Positions 54,145 through 62,617 are shown, counted from the first letter of the stretch. The stretch is 64,000 bases of DNA from Bacillus sp. Marseille-P3661 (GCF_900240995.1 NZ_LT965955.1:320637-384636); one strand, 5' to 3'. Translations and numbers: made by a program. Notes: generated from the sequence alone by a model not told the origin.

Positions 54145-55125
54145 CTAACCCTCGTCATTTGGCATTTCTTTAAAAAATAAGATGGCATATACACCTGCAT
54201 GATCAGAAGGCCAGAGAGCTGTTGGCGTTCTGTCATCTTGTTCTTCACCAACCAATATAGAAACATTCGGTTTCCAGCCGTTTTTGTAAAATATATAATC
54301 AATCCTTTTATTTAAAGAGGACGTCGCATTCAATAAATCAGGATCTTGGCAACATGTATACCCTGGACCATTACCAACTTCTGCCCATACATCGTGAAAG
54401 CCAGCATGAATGAAATTTCTGTATGTCAGTGTACCAGAACCATCGGCTTTTGAGTTGAAGTCTCCTAGAATAATCACCGGCAACAATGTTTGGGCTGGAC
54501 CTTTCAATAATTCGTTACCTTGAGCGACTTGGATTAATGAAGAAACGGGCTCGAGATGGGTGTTAATGACCCGTAAGGTACGTTCATTGACCTTAATATC
54601 GATGAATGACCATCCACGAATAACTTCCACAGGCTGTCCGCCAATTTTTAAAACAAGATTGTTTCTAAAATTTGTTTCCTTTCGTTGCATAATAGTGAAA
54701 CTCAGTCGTTTTCGTACGAGGATCGCATCTCGGTCCATAAATCGTACTAAATTTCCATGGCTAGTCGGTAATTCTATCGAAAAATTACTGTTGACCGCAG
54801 CGACTTCATAATTTAATCCTCTTTTCTTCAATTCATTCAACAGCAATTCAATAAAATCGTAGGTTACGGGTTGTGAATGTGGGGCAACTAGCTGCCATTG
54901 AACAACTTCTTGTAAGCCAATAATATCTGGAGTTTTGAATAAAATTTGTCGTGCAATTTCTTTAACACGGGCGGGAAGGCTTGTTGCGAGGAATTGACGA
55001 AATACGTCCGTTACGACTTGAGGGAGCTTAGTTGGTGTGGTGGTTAAAATAGATGTAAAATCTGCACCTAAATAAACATTCCATGACATAAATGAAAGGA
55101 AGTCTTTAGTGACCCTATTTTCCAC
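54145..55125 (-). CDS. endonuclease/exonuclease/phosphatase (EEP) family protein
   Basis: A 326-residue metal-dependent phosphodiesterase fold. Motifs in order: FMSWNVYLG near residue 13 (Asn), IIGLQEV near residue 72 (metal-binding Glu), a VINTHLE segment near residue 196, ILGDFNSKADG near residue 230, KRIDYIFYK, and WPSDHAGVYA near the end (catalytic His). The active set is complete. There is no signal peptide, so it acts in the cytoplasm or is released another way. Substrates in this superfamily range from DNA to lipids and cannot be told here. The start is GTG behind AAAGGAG with a rather long spacing of 11. It is a minus-strand single gene set between repeat blocks. Confidence 0.85.
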   Translation of the reverse strand: MENRVTKDFLSFMSWNVYLGADFTSILTTTPTKLPQVVTDVFRQFLATSLPARVKEIARQILFKTPDIIGLQEVVQWQLVAPHSQPVTYDFIELLLNELKKRGLNYEVAAVNSNFSIELPTSHGNLVRFMDRDAILVRKRLSFTIMQRKETNFRNNLVLKIGGQPVEVIRGWSFIDIKVNERTLRVINTHLEPVSSLIQVAQGNELLKGPAQTLLPVIILGDFNSKADGSGTLTYRNFIHAGFHDVWAEVGNGPGYTCCQDPDLLNATSSLNKRIDYIFYKNGWKPNVSILVGEEQDDRTPTALWPSDHAGVYAILFFKEMPNDEG

Positions 55126-55237
55126 CTTGGATTCAACTCCTTTCTGTTCAATTTTAATACATATATATTAAAAAGTTGTCCTTTTTGGAACGGCAGCTAA
55201 CTAGAGGTGAAAAAAGTGCAACTAGAAATGTAATAGA
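55126..55237 (-). other. upstream region of the EEP gene
   Basis: AT-rich, no site I would name. Confidence 0.25.
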
Positions 55238-55440
55238 GAAAGCCGCAAATACGGGCCACAACTCGCAAATGAATGCATAAAGTCGCAAATAACGGTCCTC
55301 ACCTCGCAAATGAATGACAGAAAGTCTCAAATAACAGGCCACAACTCGCAAATGAATGACAGAAAGCCGCAAATAACAGGCCGCAACTCGGTCGAAACTC
55401 GAAAATGAATAACAGAAACTCGCAATTAAAACCACGTACT
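55238..55440. repeat. CGCAAAT array with 21-bp period
   Basis: About ten units of 20-21 bases start with CGCAAAT (or CTCAAAT, CGAAAAT). Two types alternate: CGCAAATAACNGGCCNCAACT and CGCAAATGAATGACAGAAAG. The true repeat is therefore about 42 bases. One unit near 55392 is broken by a short duplication. The architecture resembles the six-module arrays, but the core is different. Confidence 0.85.
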
Positions 55441-55684
55441 CTTGAAAATAAACATATATAGGAAGTTAATTAGATAGCCTTCAAAGATAAAAAGTATTGA
55501 AGATAGGAAAGAGTCTGATATTGAAAAACCCAGTCATACCGGGAACGAAGCACACCCCAAAAAAATATTTTTAATAATCGCGTATAATTTTAAGTATTTT
55601 GTCGAAAAATAATCGAAAAAAAGTTTTTTAAAAATGTATAGATTCCGCTGCATTTGTTCAGAATGATTGCTGAGGTGATGATAA
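55441..55684 (+). other. upstream region of spoIIQ
   Basis: No gene. spoIIQ is sigma-F dependent in B. subtilis. GTATAG near 55635 followed about 15 bases later by GAATGATT is a weak sigma-F-like candidate. Confidence 0.3.
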
Positions 55685-56632
55685 ATGAGAGAGGAAGAAA
55701 AATTAACTTCTCAAGGTTCTAAGTGGCGTAAAGTATTAAGAAAGCGTTGGGTATTACCAGCAGTTTATATTGGAAGTGCTGCAATTCTATTAACTGGTGT
55801 TCTTTGGTTCCAAGCAGCTACAAACAATGATGTAGCAGATGAAAATCAAGAAAATGTAACAGACAGTGCAGAATACGCACAGTATGAAGATGCTGTACCA
55901 GTTAACGCACAAGAGGAAAATTTCAAAATGCCTGTTGTCGATGAAAACGCAGTAACCATTAAAAAACAATTCTATGATAATGATGCATCAAGTGAAGAAC
56001 AAGAAGCTGCTCTAGTTTTCTATAATAATACGTATTATCCAAGTACTGGTATCGATATTGCAATGGAGAGTGGAGAAAGCTTTGATGTTGTTGCATCTTT
56101 AAGCGGAACTGTAGTAAGAGCAGAAAATGACTCTTTACTAGGTAATGTAGTAGAAATCGAGCATGAAGATGGAATCGCCACATTCTATCAAAGCTTAGGT
56201 GAAGTACATGTTGAAGCTGGTGCATTTGTAGATCAAGGGGAAGTCATTGGTACAGCTGGTAGCAGCGTTTATAATAAAGATGCTGGTACACATGTTCACT
56301 TTGAAATTCGTCAAAACAACGAACCTGTAAATCCGATTGAATTCTTTAATAAACCACTGTCTTCAATAAAAGAAGCAGCTGAAACTGAAGAAACAGAAAA
56401 AGCTACTGAAGAAACAGAAAAGGCAACTGAGGAATCTGCAGAACAACCAGCAGAAGAATCAGAAAAAGCTCCTGAACAATCAACCGAACAACCAAAAGAA
56501 GATAAAGCAGCTGAGGAATCTTCAAAACAGCCAGCTGACGAGTCTTCAGACCAACCTGCTGATGATTCAGAAAAAGACAGTGAAAAGCCTGCTGAAGGCG
56601 AAGAAAGTACAAACGTAGAACAAGGTGCTTAA
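55685..56632 (+). CDS. spoIIQ: stage II sporulation protein Q
   Basis: A forespore membrane protein that zips to mother-cell SpoIIIAH during engulfment. The 315 residues comprise a basic N-terminus, a membrane helix at about 22-43, a LytM/M23 domain at about 95-225, and an acidic repetitive tail (TEKATEE, EQPAEESEK, QPADESS repeats). The metal site is degenerate: the usual first histidine is serine (YPSTGIDIA, Ser120), while Asp124 and HVH (203-205) remain. B. subtilis SpoIIQ also lacks the first histidine and is not catalytic. The ATG lies behind GAGGTGAT. Confidence 0.95.
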   Translation: MREEEKLTSQGSKWRKVLRKRWVLPAVYIGSAAILLTGVLWFQAATNNDVADENQENVTDSAEYAQYEDAVPVNAQEENFKMPVVDENAVTIKKQFYDNDASSEEQEAALVFYNNTYYPSTGIDIAMESGESFDVVASLSGTVVRAENDSLLGNVVEIEHEDGIATFYQSLGEVHVEAGAFVDQGEVIGTAGSSVYNKDAGTHVHFEIRQNNEPVNPIEFFNKPLSSIKEAAETEETEKATEETEKATEESAEQPAEESEKAPEQSTEQPKEDKAAEESSKQPADESSDQPADDSEKDSEKPAEGEESTNVEQGA

Positions 56633-56986
56633 TTAGTATTTAGTTTGTTGAAACAAGCATTACACTTTGTTGAAGTAAAAAATTGATACCCAAACGTGCA
56701 CAATAAAATGGATAACATACACGATGTTAACCTTGGAGATAATCTTCAAGGTTTTTTTTGTGCTTATAAATCTCCATCGCCCCTCTAATACACCTAATTC
56801 AAATCTGTACTACATCTGCTTCACTCAATCCTTCTTTAATAGAATTTAACTATTATATTAGCGCGTTAAATCGTTGGTGAGCAAACGTTCATGTAGATTT
56901 ATTTCTAAAAATCATACCATGTACCCTTTTTTAAAAAGGAAAAAATTGTTATATATTAAGTAAGCTATAGGAAAGGGGTAATAGGG
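56633..56986 (+). other. gap after spoIIQ
   Basis: Contains the spoIIQ terminator at 56729-56759 (AACCTTG with CAAGGTT, then TTTTTTT). Otherwise AT-rich without a recognisable site. Confidence 0.5.
56729..56759 (+). terminator. terminator of spoIIQ
   Basis: AACCTTGGAGA pairs with TCTTCAAGGTT around a small loop, followed by seven T. Confidence 0.88.
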
Positions 56987-57280
56987 ATGAAGGTCGTACA
57001 TATTACTATTTTAGTAACACTATTAGTAGTTGCCAATTCAGTATGGGCTGCATTTTTCTATAAGGTAAATCAATTGGGCTGGCTTGATTCTATTTTTACA
57101 TCCAAAGACTCCTTAAACCACAATTCTAGCAACACATTACCCTCTGAACTACAGACGAATATCCAAGACATCTCTATGCAAAACTCTCATATATCCGTCC
57201 TTTCACTGTTAATTATTATTCTAGCTATTAGTGCAATTTCTATAACTATTTATTATTTTAATAAAAGAAAAACAAAGTAA
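56987..57280 (+). CDS. small membrane protein, unknown
   Basis: A 97-residue product with an N-terminal hydrophobic helix (ITILVTLLVVANSVWAAFFY), a polar Ser/Asn-rich middle and a second helix (VLSLLIIILAISAISITIYYF) ending KRKTK. It has two membrane passes, or a signal peptide plus anchor. The ATG is placed 8 bases after GGAAAGGGG, which supports real translation. No family recognised. Confidence 0.6.
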   Translation: MKVVHITILVTLLVVANSVWAAFFYKVNQLGWLDSIFTSKDSLNHNSSNTLPSELQTNIQDISMQNSHISVLSLLIIILAISAISITIYYFNKRKTK

Positions 57281-57668
57281 TGGGCAGCGTTTGGCATCTA
57301 CCATTTTTATTTTATTAAAAGAATTTGTGCAAGAAATTATAGAATAATTGTAAAAAAATAGCTTGACGATAGGTGGTTATTTCTGGAATAATAACTTTAT
57401 TAGAAATTTTCTAATAATTGTTATAAGACAGCGTTAAAAAGATGGAAATACTCAGTGATTAAAGTAACTGTGCTCCATGTCGATTTTATTGAATGCGCTT
57501 ACAAAAAATGTCGTTTTATGAAAGTGGCTCAGCAGTTGTGACGCTAGAGTTCATGACAACCAAATAGTTTGCCACGATCAGCAAGTATACTCTTCTAAGA
57601 AAAGCAGAACGTAGTTTTACATATTTTAAAATTTAATAGTAGTGCAATTAAAGGGGGTACATCTAGTC
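57281..57668 (+). other. AT-rich gap
   Basis: I see no gene, strong promoter or terminator. Confidence 0.3.
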
Positions 57669-57851
57669 ATGTTTTTAGTCATTGCATTTTCACTTATTAC
57701 AATTATTAGCATTGTATTTGCATTAAGAAAACAAAAAGCAATTTTACTTGGAGTACCGTTTGCTTCTATAGCTATTTATATGCTTATCAAAATCATTATG
57801 GTACCGTTGCCATTCATAGATACAGTTCGGTTTATTATGGGGCTAAGATAG
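57669..57851 (+). CDS. very small membrane protein, unknown
   Basis: A 60-residue product, hydrophobic almost throughout (MFLVIAFSLITIISIVFAL, then KQKAILLGVPFASIAIYMLI), with two predicted helices and a short tail. ATG at 57669 follows AAAGGGGG by about 12 bases, slightly long; a GTG at 57642 lies upstream of that site. No family recognised. It may be a small regulatory membrane peptide. Confidence 0.45.
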   Translation: MFLVIAFSLITIISIVFALRKQKAILLGVPFASIAIYMLIKIIMVPLPFIDTVRFIMGLR

Positions 57852-57934
57852 TTAGATGCAGTGCAACAACTATTATTTTTAAAGGAATAGAACTTAAAAT
57901 TACCTAAAGCATAATTTACTAAATATGCACAAAA

Positions 57935-57955
57935 TTGACTGAATGCTCACTCAGT
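57935..57955. promoter_or_regulatory. TetR-type operator candidate 1
   Basis: TTGACTGAATGCTCACTCAG is a palindrome (arms ACTGAATG/CACTCAGT, one mismatch) and shares 18 of 21 positions with the site at 58026. The TGAATG-type half-sites resemble FadR-like TetR operators. Confidence 0.5.
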
Positions 57956-58025
57956 GAAAGAGATGCCTAAAAAACATATCTCATAAGTATGCAGCAACTG
58001 CACACTATACTAAGTGCTGACAATA

Positions 58026-58047
58026 TTGACTGAGTGTTCACTCAATA
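58026..58047. promoter_or_regulatory. TetR-type operator candidate 2
   Basis: TTGACTGAGTGTTCACTCAA contains the perfect palindrome TGAGTGTTCACTCA. Its TTGACT could double as a -35, with GAGAAT 17 bases on as a weak -10. Confidence 0.5.
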
Positions 58048-58235
58048 AGAGAATGTGAAAAGATAAAAGCTTGATCACCTATTTCTACTATATTAATAGT
58101 AGAAACTCGTCAAAATATTGCAGAAAAATAAAAAATCCTCTACAGAACTTTAAGGAGGTGAGGGGCCGGGGAACATTAAAGATCATCATTGGGGGAAAGT
58201 TTAGGACAAACAATTGAAGAGGAGGAAACTGTTCG

Positions 58236-58538
58236 ATGAAAAAAATTGATAAGAGTGTAGCAGATGCGTACTTTAAAGCGCGCACACGGAGCATTATCAT
58301 CTACTTAGCAATTGGGTTTCTAGTTTCATTCGGGGTTGTGATTGGGATCGGTGCTTTCCAAGGGTTCAAATTTAATGGGATGCCATTTCATTACTTCATG
58401 GCAGCACAAGGAGCAGTAGTAACGTTCATCATTTTATTATTCGTGAATGCAATCGTGAGCGATAGAATTGATCGCAAGTTTGGAATTGATGAAAAGCGTA
58501 ACGAAACGCTAAGTGCAGGTAAAACGATTGATCACTAA
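58236..58538 (+). CDS. DUF4212 small subunit of a sodium/solute symporter
   Basis: A 100-residue protein with two membrane helices (IIIYLAIGFLVSFGVVIGIGAF and AAQGAVVTFIILLFVNAIVSD). The GMPFHYFMAAQGAVVTFI segment and the RIDRKFGID end fit the DUF4212 family (TIGR03647), which is nearly always encoded directly before a large SSS-family symporter, as here (63 bases). It probably stabilises or controls that transporter. ATG follows GAGGAGGAAAC. Confidence 0.88.
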   Translation: MKKIDKSVADAYFKARTRSIIIYLAIGFLVSFGVVIGIGAFQGFKFNGMPFHYFMAAQGAVVTFIILLFVNAIVSDRIDRKFGIDEKRNETLSAGKTIDH

Positions 58539-58601
58539 AAATAAGACATATTCACTCAACAGGGGTAAAAATATAAAAATAAAAAGATAACAAGGGGGAG
58601 T

Positions 58602-60281
58602 ATGATGGATCAGCAATTAATAGTTTCATTGGCCTTTATTTTAGCGTCTTTTGCACTTTATATTGGTATTGCTATTTATAATCAAGCGAAATCAACTTCA
58701 GATTTCTATGTATCAGGTCGCGGTGTTTCGCCGGTTTGGAACGGAATGGCGATTGGCGCCGACTGGATGAGTGCTGCGTCATTTATTGGTATGGCGGGTA
58801 CAATTATGTTACTAGGCTACGATGGCTTAGCCTACATTATGGGTTGGACAGGCGGCTATTTATTATTAACATTTTTGCTTGCTCCACAGCTTCGTAAGTA
58901 CGGCCGTTATACAGTTCCTGAGTTTCTTGGTGACCGCTATGGCAGCAGTAAAGCACGCTTATTAGGTGCGGTTGCAACGATTATTATTTGTTTTACCTAT
59001 TCAATTGGACAGCTTTCCGGTTCAGGGGTTGTGATTGGCCGCTTATTGGAAGTAGATGCCAAAATCGGTACATTAATAGGGGTAGTGCTGATTGCATTTT
59101 ACGCATCAATGGGTGGTATGAAAGGGATTACGTGGACACAAGTTGCGCAGTATATCGTATTAATTGTTGCTTACTTAGTTCCAGTTATCTTTATGTCGTT
59201 ACAACTAACAGGAAATCCAATTCCTTGGTTATCATATGGTGAGGTTGTTTCTAGCTTTGAGCAGCTCGATAAAGATCTCGGCATTTCTGAATACTTTGTA
59301 CCCTTTACAAATGGTTCACATGCACAGTTTCTTGCACTTATGTTTACATTAATGGCCGGTACGGCTGGTCTTCCGCATGTTATCGTTCGTTTTTATACAG
59401 TTCCTACAATGAAAGCTGCACGTTGGAGTGGAGCTTGGGCATTATTATTCATCGGTTTATTATACTTATCTGCACCAGCATACGCTGCGTTTTCACGTTT
59501 TATTTTAATGACACAAGTAGCTGGACAACAAATTACAAATTTACCAGCTTGGACAGCATCATGGGTTGAAACGGGTAAGCTGAAAGTTGCGGATACAAGC
59601 GGTGACGGTATTCTTCAATGGTCCGAATTAGTGATCGCCAACGATATCGTCGTTATGGCAACACCTGAAATTGCTAATCTAGGTGTATTCGTCATCGGTT
59701 TAGTAGCGGCAGGAGCGATGGCAGCTGCGCTTTCAACTGCAGGCGGTTTAATGATCTCGATTTCTTCGGCACTTGCACATGATATTTATTTCCGTACGAT
59801 CAATCCAAATGCAAGTGAGAAAAAGCGTCTTGCAGTGGGTCGCTGGTCGATTTTAATCGCAACACTTGTTGCTGGTTTAGTTGCGCTTAACCCTCCAGGT
59901 GCGATTACGCAAATCGTTGCATGGGCATTCGCGTTAGCATCGGGTTCATTCTTCCCGGCACTTATTTTAGGTGTATGGTGGAAACGTTCCAATGCACAAG
60001 GTGTAATTGCCGGTATAACAATTGGACTTGCAGTAACGTTAGCGTATATATTTGCCGCAAAATATGGTGGGTTTACCATTGCTGGCATCATCGATACTGG
60101 AGCTGGTGTGTTTGGAGCAGCCGCAGGCTTTTTAGCTAATATCATCGTGTCACTTGCAACTCCAGCGCCATCGCAAAAACTTCAAGAAGAAGTGTTAGAC
60201 TTGCGCTATCCAGAACAAATGACCTACAAAAATGGCGAGGTATGGATGGATGATGATGGAGGGACAAATCAGGTTGGTTAA
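58602..60281 (+). CDS. sodium:solute symporter, VC_2705-type (acetate/ActP-like)
   Basis: A 559-residue SSS-family permease with about 13 membrane helices. It shows the N-terminal DFYVSGRGVSPVWNGMAIGADWMSAASFIGMAGTI block, GLPHVIVRFYTVP and a sodium-site GAMAAALSTAGGLMISISSALAHDIYF. It carries a soluble insertion around residues 315-350 (DTSGDGILQWSELVIAND) that looks like an EF-hand-type loop (DTSGDGILQW). The substrate is probably a small carboxylate such as acetate, inferred from the family. The last 32 bases overlap the next gene. ATG is at 58602 or 58605 after AAGGGGGAG. Confidence 0.92.
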   Translation: MMDQQLIVSLAFILASFALYIGIAIYNQAKSTSDFYVSGRGVSPVWNGMAIGADWMSAASFIGMAGTIMLLGYDGLAYIMGWTGGYLLLTFLLAPQLRKYGRYTVPEFLGDRYGSSKARLLGAVATIIICFTYSIGQLSGSGVVIGRLLEVDAKIGTLIGVVLIAFYASMGGMKGITWTQVAQYIVLIVAYLVPVIFMSLQLTGNPIPWLSYGEVVSSFEQLDKDLGISEYFVPFTNGSHAQFLALMFTLMAGTAGLPHVIVRFYTVPTMKAARWSGAWALLFIGLLYLSAPAYAAFSRFILMTQVAGQQITNLPAWTASWVETGKLKVADTSGDGILQWSELVIANDIVVMATPEIANLGVFVIGLVAAGAMAAALSTAGGLMISISSALAHDIYFRTINPNASEKKRLAVGRWSILIATLVAGLVALNPPGAITQIVAWAFALASGSFFPALILGVWWKRSNAQGVIAGITIGLAVTLAYIFAAKYGGFTIAGIIDTGAGVFGAAAGFLANIIVSLATPAPSQKLQEEVLDLRYPEQMTYKNGEVWMDDDGGTNQVG

Positions 60282-62190
60282 AGAACAAATCTATGAGGCA
60301 GTGAAAATACACCCCTTTTTTCGAGGGGTGCCTTTCTATGAAATGAAAAAGCTAGTAAATCAATGTGTGCTGAAGGAATATGCACCGTCAGAGCTCATTT
60401 ATCAAGCCAATCAGGAGCGGGTTGGTCTTATTTTACTAGTAGAAGGAGCGGCTGAGGTTCATATTTCTTTGGAAAAAGACGACCATACCGAATCGTTGGA
60501 GGTTATTCAAAAAGGAGAGCTCATCGGATTTCCGAGTTTAGCAGATTTCCTAGGTGTATCCAAATCGAATTTGTATGAAGAAATGGTTCGGGTCAAAGCG
60601 CTTGAACCTTCAGTTGGACTATTAATTCCGTTTGCTGTTATTCAGCAGAGATGGAATGATGAAGGTGTGCGCGATTATTTGTTGCGGCAAAGCGCGATGC
60701 GGTTAAAGGATATTTATACGTCGCTGGCTGAACAAGTGAAAATTTCCCGGCAAATTAGTGAAAGCAATCATTTTATTGTTCGCGTCCAGGATGTAATGGG
60801 GCCAGCTGTTATGGCAACATCGCAAACAACTGTTCAAGATGTGGCTGTAAAAATGTCACAAAACAAAACCGATGCTGTGTTGATCACGGATGGCGGAAAG
60901 CTTGTTGGCATTATTACAAAAACAGATCTCGTCAATCGAGTCCTAGCCAAATCAAAGCCATACGATCTGCATGTTGAAGATGTGATGACGAAAAATCCAA
61001 GCACCATCTTGCGTTTAGAGTATTACTATGCGGCTTTAACCGCGATGATTTTGCAAGGCTTTCAGCATTTGCCGGTGCTGCACGAAGAAACTGGCCAAGT
61101 GATGGGTGTAGTGTCTCTTGGCGCACTTTTACGTAAAAAAAATGAAAATACCGCGAAAACCATTAAACAAATTGAACAAATTGATGAAGAAAACCTAGCA
61201 GCTGTAAAGCAAGCCATCTATCAAGTTCTTGAAAAATTAATACAAGATAATGTGCCCGTCCTGCATACACTTGAAGTGATCACCGCCTTATACGATCGGC
61301 TAGCTGTTCGGTGTGTGCAGCTAGCGGTGGATTCATTACGAACGAGACATGGCCTGACACCCCCAGCTGATTTTTGCTGGTATGTAATGGGCAGTGCGGG
61401 TCGAGGTGAGCAATTCATGATGACCGATCAAGATCATTTTCTCGTCTATGATGATGTTGAAGAAGGGCAGCGCGAACGAACGGAGCTTTATTTTGAGGTG
61501 CTAGGTGAAGAAATCGTGAGCTTTTTGGAGCGAGCAGGTTATGTGCGTTGTATCGGTAAAATGATGAGCAATAACGCTGTGTGGCGCGGTTCCTTGAACT
61601 CCTGGAACAATCGTCTGCGTTCGTGGATGCTGAAGGCAACAAACGATAACATTCTACTTGCCCAAAACTTCTTTTCCTTCCGATATTTATATGGAGCTTT
61701 AAAATTAAATGAGAAATTCCAACCCCAAGTTACCAAGAGCATGGAACGCTCCAAAATCTTTTTATATAGAATGGCACAGGTAGAAAAAGAGCATAGCATC
61801 CCAACTCTGGATCATCCGATTCGCTCGCTATTTCGTCTAGAGCGGAAAAGTATTGATATCAAAAAAGAAATACTATTCCCGTTTCACCATAGTCTGCAAA
61901 TTTTAACACTGTCACATGGAATCATAGCGGGTACACCAAAGGAACGCGTGGAATTTTTAGTTGCGAAGAACGTCTTGACCGAAAACTTCGCAGCCGATTT
62001 AAAAACAGCCTTCAGCGATGTAATGAGCATGTACGTCAAACAAAAATGGAACCAAACCAAACGAGGTGTCCCAACATCATCAATCCTAACATTCACACAC
62101 CTCACCACTCGCGAAAAAGAAGAGCTAATCCTAACACTAAAAACATTCCGCGAGCTGCAAAGCCAGATGCTGGCGGAGTATAGGGTGTAG
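60250..62190 (+). CDS. cNMP-binding/CBS/DUF294 nucleotidyltransferase-like signalling protein
   Basis: A 646-residue cytoplasmic protein with three parts: a cyclic-nucleotide-binding-like domain at about 15-130, a CBS pair at about 185-300 (VMGPAVMATSQTTVQDVAV, VMTKNPSTILRLEYYYAAL), and a DUF294 nucleotidyltransferase domain with MGSAGRGEQFMMTDQDH near residue 380, plus its helical C-terminal domain. The GS-x-GRGEQ plus TDQDH set resembles GlnE/GlnD-type active sites. It overlaps the symporter and is probably its regulator, a pairing also known next to VC_2705 symporters. The start could be ATG 60250, 60253, 60256 or a TTG at 60274. 60250 has GCGAGGT 8 bases upstream. Confidence 0.9.
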   Translation: MMMEGQIRLVKEQIYEAVKIHPFFRGVPFYEMKKLVNQCVLKEYAPSELIYQANQERVGLILLVEGAAEVHISLEKDDHTESLEVIQKGELIGFPSLADFLGVSKSNLYEEMVRVKALEPSVGLLIPFAVIQQRWNDEGVRDYLLRQSAMRLKDIYTSLAEQVKISRQISESNHFIVRVQDVMGPAVMATSQTTVQDVAVKMSQNKTDAVLITDGGKLVGIITKTDLVNRVLAKSKPYDLHVEDVMTKNPSTILRLEYYYAALTAMILQGFQHLPVLHEETGQVMGVVSLGALLRKKNENTAKTIKQIEQIDEENLAAVKQAIYQVLEKLIQDNVPVLHTLEVITALYDRLAVRCVQLAVDSLRTRHGLTPPADFCWYVMGSAGRGEQFMMTDQDHFLVYDDVEEGQRERTELYFEVLGEEIVSFLERAGYVRCIGKMMSNNAVWRGSLNSWNNRLRSWMLKATNDNILLAQNFFSFRYLYGALKLNEKFQPQVTKSMERSKIFLYRMAQVEKEHSIPTLDHPIRSLFRLERKSIDIKKEILFPFHHSLQILTLSHGIIAGTPKERVEFLVAKNVLTENFAADLKTAFSDVMSMYVKQKWNQTKRGVPTSSILTFTHLTTREKEELILTLKTFRELQSQMLAEYRV

Positions 62191-62211
62191 CATGGGGACG
62201 GTTCTCGTGCT
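62189..62211. repeat. GGGGACGGTTCTC dispersed hairpin at the end of the DUF294 gene
   Basis: AGCATGGGGACGG then TTCTCGTGCT: a 10-bp stem with 3-base loop that includes part of the stop codon. The end bases differ from the copy at 46102 (AGCAT/GTGCT instead of ATCAC/GTGAT) but still pair. Confidence 0.65.
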
Positions 62212-62244
62212 ACCGTGCCAGGAGACAGTCCTCTGCCAAGAGCA

Positions 62245-62340
62245 GAAGTGCCAAGCGCCAAAGCGCCAAGAGCCAAGTGCAAAATCGCCAAAGTGCCAAG
62301 TGCAAAATCTCCAAGTGACAGGCACTTCCCGGAATTTGTC
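62245..62340. repeat. irregular GCCAAG/GTGCAAAATC short repeats
   Basis: GCCAAG, GCCAAAG and GTGCAAAATC recur irregularly, ending in AGTGACAGGCACTTCCCGG, a member of the GGAAGTGCCTG dispersed motif also seen near 3848. Confidence 0.55.
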
Positions 62341-62376
62341 GAATGCACCAAGTCAATTAGGTGCTCTTTGATCTCA

Positions 62377-62521
62377 AGCGAAATTACCCGGACATATATG
62401 CCCTTATTTGCATAAAAAAGGCCCATTTGACAACTTTTCCGGACATTAAAGCTCTTATTTAAGGAAAATCATCAATATATGGGCCAATTTCTTTGAAACA
62501 AGGGATCAAATGTCCGGTAAA
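62377..62521. repeat. GGACAT hairpin element, second locus, cut by the IS
   Basis: CCGGACATATATGCCCTTAT, then CCGGACATTAAAGCTCTTAT, then AAATGTCCGGTAAACT align in order and spacing with the core of the 368-bp unit at 17.9 kb. Homology stops at about 62521, where the IS begins. Confidence 0.8.
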
Positions 62522-62617
62522 CTCAGTCAAGTCCATAGTCTTGTGTAAATTCCTTTACAATGTTTACCAACTAGTTAAGTGTCAAGGAGATGCTGTCCCC
62601 TATATATTTTTTTTGCG

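Larger units (their letters stand above)
57852..58235 (+). other. regulatory gap upstream of the symporter operon
   Basis: Holds two palindromic operator-like sites (listed separately) and an AAGGAGGTGAGGGG purine run near 58152 that looks like a ribosome binding site without a gene after it. Confidence 0.4.

Noticed and set aside
55154..55435. Minus-strand frame of 93 codons with repeated HLRV segments
   Set aside because: It is the translation of the CGCAAAT 21-bp array (21 is divisible by 3, which keeps frames open); no translation signals.
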